Source: Planctomycetota bacterium
GTDB lineage: Bacteria; Planctomycetota; Phycisphaerae; Phycisphaerales; UBA1924
Length of the DNA: 8,855 nucleotides
Reading direction: 5' to 3'
Assembly: GCA_023412695.1 (NCBI GenBank)
Contig: JAEYNG010000146.1
Coordinates: forward strand, 1 to 8,855
The notes below the pieces were generated by a model. The model made no database searches and was not told where the DNA came from. It saw only the letters and a list, made by a program, of their open reading frames with translations. Positions 6,604-8,855 of the stretch are shown one piece after another; within the stretch, counting starts at the first letter, position 1, and each line of letters opens with the position of its first letter. The translations under genes and the position numbers were made by a program.

Positions 6604-7578
6604 TTACTTTTGTTCCGGCCGCGGTGCGGGCTCACCCGTGCGTTCAACCTTCTTTGGCCGGCCGTGTTCGTCGACATCGCACACCACGCGGAAGCCGACG
6701 AAGTTCCCGTCGCTCAGCCACCACCTGCTCTTGGGCAAGTTCGGGTCGCTGGCATTCCACGTCGAGTCCTGCTTCTGTGATGCGCTCGCCTTGAGCAGCT
6801 CCGGCGGGTCTCGCCACGAGCCGCCCTTGGACGTCGGCTTGCCCTCACGCCCGACAACCCACTCCTGCACGTTGCCGTGCATGTCGTAGATCCCCCAGTC
6901 GTTGGCCCGCTTGGTCGCCGCGGCGTGCGGCTTCTCGTCGCTGTTGGCGGCGAACCACGCGAACCGCGGCAGTTCGGCTTCGCCGCCATCGAAACCGAAG
7001 TCGCCCTTCCGGCCGGCGAGGCAGGCGTGCTCCCACTCGGCCTCCGTGGGCAGGCGGTATGCCAGCCCGCTCGTCTCGCTCAGCCACTTGCAGAACGTCT
7101 CCGCGCTGCGGAAAGTGAGCGAAATCGCGGCATATCCCTCATGACCGAAGCCACGATCCGGCGGCAGGTAGGGCTTGCTCGGGCGCGTAGCGGCGTCAGC
7201 AGGCGCGTCGCCGCTCTGCTGCGACGACGGAGTCTGCTCGCCTTTCTGGTCGAGCCGGTACGCCCACACGTCGAAGGCCTCCCATGTCAGCTCCGTCTTG
7301 CCGATGTAGAACGGCTTGACGCTGCCATCTTCCGACCCCGGTACGGGGACCATCGCGAACTTGAACGCGGCCGAGGGGATGTCCTGCCAGTATGGCTTGA
7401 ACTCGCCCTCGTTGCGAACGAGCTTGGACGCGGGTCGCTCGGCCGTGTCAACGGCCGGCTTGGCTTCCGGCTGTGCCGCGATTGCCGGCCCGGTCGGCAC
7501 AAGCACAGGCACGCCGACTGCCGCGTATGCTGCGAAAGTGCCCCACCGGAGAAGCGTCATTGAACCTGCCATGCGCAT
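6604..7578 (-). CDS. Secreted SUMF1/FGE-fold protein without the formylglycine-generating cysteines
   Basis: The 324-aa protein has a Sec signal (MTLLRWGTFAAYAAVG within the N-terminus, likely cut after AIAA at 35) and a SUMF1/FGE-sulfatase-fold domain (PF03781). Diagnostic parts are FYIGKTELTWEAF (90-102), RLPTEAEWEHAC (175-186), DWGIYDMHGNVQEWV (227-241), KGGSW (251-255) and NFVGFRVV (292-299). Only three cysteines occur after the signal (163, 186, 300); none lies between KGGSW and GFRVV, where true formylglycine-generating enzymes have their copper-binding pair. It is therefore unlikely to activate sulfatases and may bind ligands or do another reaction. Residues about 109-140 are a low-complexity insert. 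I chose the ATG at 7578 because GGAG lies seven bases upstream; 7572 and 7560 are in-frame alternatives that keep the signal peptide. It is first in the five-gene unit, 29 bases before oxidoreductase A, and its start overlaps that of apbE on the other strand. Confidence 0.85.
   Translation of the reverse strand: MRMAGSMTLLRWGTFAAYAAVGVPVLVPTGPAIAAQPEAKPAVDTAERPASKLVRNEGEFKPYWQDIPSAAFKFAMVPVPGSEDGSVKPFYIGKTELTWEAFDVWAYRLDQKGEQTPSSQQSGDAPADAATRPSKPYLPPDRGFGHEGYAAISLTFRSAETFCKWLSETSGLAYRLPTEAEWEHACLAGRKGDFGFDGGEAELPRFAWFAANSDEKPHAAATKRANDWGIYDMHGNVQEWVVGREGKPTSKGGSWRDPPELLKASASQKQDSTWNASDPNLPKSRWWLSDGNFVGFRVVCDVDEHGRPKKVERTGEPAPRPEQK
7571..7578. other. Palindrome ATGCGCAT giving start codons on both strands
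   Basis: The eight bases read the same on both strands. The plus-strand ATG (7571) starts apbE and the minus-strand ATG (7578) can start the FGE-like protein, so both begin Met-Arg-(Ile/Met)-Ala. The two divergent genes thus share start sites and have no intergenic region. Whether 7578 is really used depends on start mapping. Confidence 0.5.
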
Positions 7579-8614
7579 CGCCGTGCTCCGCTCGGTCTTC
7601 GTAGTCCTTGCCTGCATCATCGCGACCAGCTTGTGCGGCTGTACACGGCTGGAACGGTTCGAGTTTACGCGTCTGTGCATGGGGGTGCAAACCCGGGTCG
7701 TCGTCTATGCACCCGGCCGCGATCGCGCGGCGGACGCGGCGGCTGCTGCGTTTGCCACGATCGCCGAAGTCGAGCAATCGCTCAGCGACTACCGACCGGA
7801 CAGCGAGGCGATGCGTCTGTGCGCGCGTGCGGATGCGGGTGAACACGGCTGGCAACCAGTATCGCCGGTCCTTGCGCTCGCGATCGAACGATCTCTCGCC
7901 GTGAGCGAGGCGACAGATGGCGCCTTCGCCCCAACCATCGGCCCGGCAGGGCAGCTTTGGAGAAGGTCGCGACAGACCCGCACGCTACCTACACCCGAGC
8001 AGGTTGCCGAAGCTGTCCGACTCTCCGCGCCCGGCAACATCGAGCTCGACGCCGATCGCCGCGAGGTGCGCATCCTGCAACCGGGCGTCCGGCTCGACTT
8101 CGGCGGGACTGGGAAAGGCCTCGCGGCCCACCACGCGGTTGAGATGCTGCGGAAGCATGGCTGTTCTCGCTCACTCGTTGCGCTCGGGGGCGATATCGCT
8201 GTTGGTGCCCCGCCGCCGGGAGCGGCGGGTTGGCGGATTGACATCGCTGGCGTGGAGCGACCACTTCTTTTCTCGAACGCTGTGGTCTCAACATCGGGCG
8301 ATACGGAGCAATGGGTCGAGATCAATGGTCGCGGCTACAGCCACATCGTCGATCCGCGGACGGGGCTTGGCTTCGATGCGCCCCGCGGTGTGCAGGTGAC
8401 CGTGATCGCCCGCGACGGCGCGTTCGCCGACGCTCTTGGCACCGCGCTGTACGCGCTGCCGCTTGAACAAGCCGAACACGTTGTGAAGCGATTCGATGCT
8501 GGGGCGATCATCGTGACCGTTCCGCCGCAAGAACCCGGCGTTCGCGAAATTGATCCGCACGGCCTGATCCGGTGGGCCGGCATCACGCCTTCTCCGCAAG
8601 GAACACACGAGTGA
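7571..8614 (+). CDS. apbE: ApbE family FAD:protein FMN transferase, lipoprotein
   Basis: The 347-aa protein matches ApbE over its length. ApbE enzymes take FMN from FAD and attach it covalently to a Thr or Ser of periplasmic or membrane electron-transfer proteins such as RnfG/NqrC-type subunits. A hydrophobic N-terminus ends in the lipobox-like LCGC (21-24), suggesting a membrane-anchored envelope protein. Family motifs are MGVQTRVVVYA (37-47), LSDYRPDSE (71-79), DFGGTGKGLA (176-185), LVALGGDIAVG (202-212), VVSTSGD (238-244), SHIVDPRTG (257-265) and ADALGTAL (286-293), where D287 and T291 are the usual Mg ligands. No acceptor protein with an FMN-binding domain is encoded in this window. The ATG at 7571 lacks a good ribosome-binding site at normal spacing (GGAGAAG is 16 bases away); an upstream in-frame GTG near 7538 or a GTG at 7583 are alternatives. 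It is divergent from the FGE-like gene with overlapping starts, and its last 32 bases overlap the methyltransferase gene. Confidence 0.92.
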   Translation: MRIAVLRSVFVVLACIIATSLCGCTRLERFEFTRLCMGVQTRVVVYAPGRDRAADAAAAAFATIAEVEQSLSDYRPDSEAMRLCARADAGEHGWQPVSPVLALAIERSLAVSEATDGAFAPTIGPAGQLWRRSRQTRTLPTPEQVAEAVRLSAPGNIELDADRREVRILQPGVRLDFGGTGKGLAAHHAVEMLRKHGCSRSLVALGGDIAVGAPPPGAAGWRIDIAGVERPLLFSNAVVSTSGDTEQWVEINGRGYSHIVDPRTGLGFDAPRGVQVTVIARDGAFADALGTALYALPLEQAEHVVKRFDAGAIIVTVPPQEPGVREIDPHGLIRWAGITPSPQGTHE

Positions 8615-8855
8615 CGTACGCAAGCTCGACCGTCCCGTCGGTTGCGTATCGCTCAAACAACTCCGTGAGCCCCGCTTTCAAGTCTTCCAGCCGCGAACCG
8701 TGTTTGGGGATGTAGCTCGCGCTCGTTGCGCGGCCGATCAATCCAGTCAAATCAAGCCGCTGCCGGTGCGAAAACCGAAGTTCTCTCGCATCGCGGAACA
8801 ACGCCGAGTCATAGAGGCTCTGCGGGCGTGTATGGTCGTTCGCTGCGGCGTGCCC
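8583..8855 (-). CDS. C-terminal part of a class I SAM-dependent methyltransferase (cut by window edge)
   Basis: The frame is open from the right edge to the TGA at 8583, giving the last 90 residues without a start. The segment FSHRQRLDLTGLIGRATSASYIP, followed after a short gap by LKAGLTELFERYATDGTVELAYVTRVFLAEKA, matches the C-terminal end of class I SAM-dependent methyltransferases of the UbiE/type 11 kind, in which a GL(I/L)GR-SxSY(V/I)P stretch and a final strand ending in TRVxLxE are common. The SAM-binding part lies outside the window, so substrate and exact family remain open. A TTG at 8801 is not a likely start, because family-like sequence continues beyond it to the edge. The stop lies inside the 3' end of apbE, making a 32-base tail-to-tail overlap. 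Confidence 0.7.
   Translation of the reverse strand, partial: GHAAANDHTRPQSLYDSALFRDARELRFSHRQRLDLTGLIGRATSASYIPKHGSRLEDLKAGLTELFERYATDGTVELAYVTRVFLAEKA

Noticed and set aside
6604..7578. Calling this gene a formylglycine-generating sulfatase activator
   Set aside because: The catalytic cysteines are absent and no sulfatase is encoded in the window.
8583..8801. Complete 72-residue protein starting at TTG 8801
   Set aside because: The frame stays open to the window edge and the sequence looks like the C-terminus of a methyltransferase, so it is a cut gene and not a small one.

Overview
The window looks like chromosomal DNA from a high-GC planctomycete (Planctomycetota; class not resolvable from sequence alone). 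The grounds are the mix of families: secreted ThuA/DUF1080 protein, two Tat-exported Gfo/Idh/MocA oxidoreductases with the GCGGRGTGAA nucleotide-binding motif, a Tat-exported xylose-isomerase-like TIM barrel, a secreted SUMF1/FGE-like protein and a TlpA-like lipoprotein with a WCPPC site. The relatives I recall for this combination are mostly Planctomycetota and Verrucomicrobiota. I see no RNA genes, CRISPR array, insertion sequence or phage genes. Coding density is very high: no gap between genes exceeds about 90 bases.

Layout. On the plus strand, 51-995 (sugar isomerase/epimerase-like TIM barrel) and 1082-2503 (ThuA + DUF1080 fusion) form one unit, possibly continuing from a gene left of the window. 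It converges, with a 21-base gap, on a five-gene minus-strand unit. In transcription order this is the FGE-like protein (7578-6604), Gfo/Idh/MocA A (6574-5249), cutC (5240-4485), Gfo/Idh/MocA B (4438-3140) and a TlpA-like thioredoxin lipoprotein (3097-2525), with gaps of 8 to 46 bases. Divergent from it, apbE (7571-8614) runs on the plus strand. Its tail overlaps by 32 bases the end of a minus-strand SAM-dependent methyltransferase that is cut by the right edge.

How the genes may work together. DUF1080 protein, xylose-isomerase-like TIM barrel and two Gfo/Idh/MocA dehydrogenases are the same set of families as in the oxidation-elimination route of glycoside cleavage described for Bacteroides thetaiotaomicron (BT2156-BT2159 region, from memory). 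There the sugar C3 is oxidised, the 3-keto-glycoside is cleaved by a DUF1080 lyase/hydrolase, and the product is hydrated and reduced. Here all four proteins carry export signals, so I infer a cell-envelope keto-glycoside pathway. The thioredoxin lipoprotein, FGE-like protein and ApbE are also exported and could serve redox or structural roles. CutC has no export signal and is the odd one out in the operon. Substrate and exact chemistry cannot be read from the sequence.

Main points for a second look: the candidate pathway itself; the paralogous oxidoreductases on either side of cutC; the FGE-like protein without the catalytic cysteines; a strong internal ribosome-binding site that could give the thioredoxin a second, non-exported form; and the palindrome ATGCGCAT, which supplies start codons to two divergent genes.
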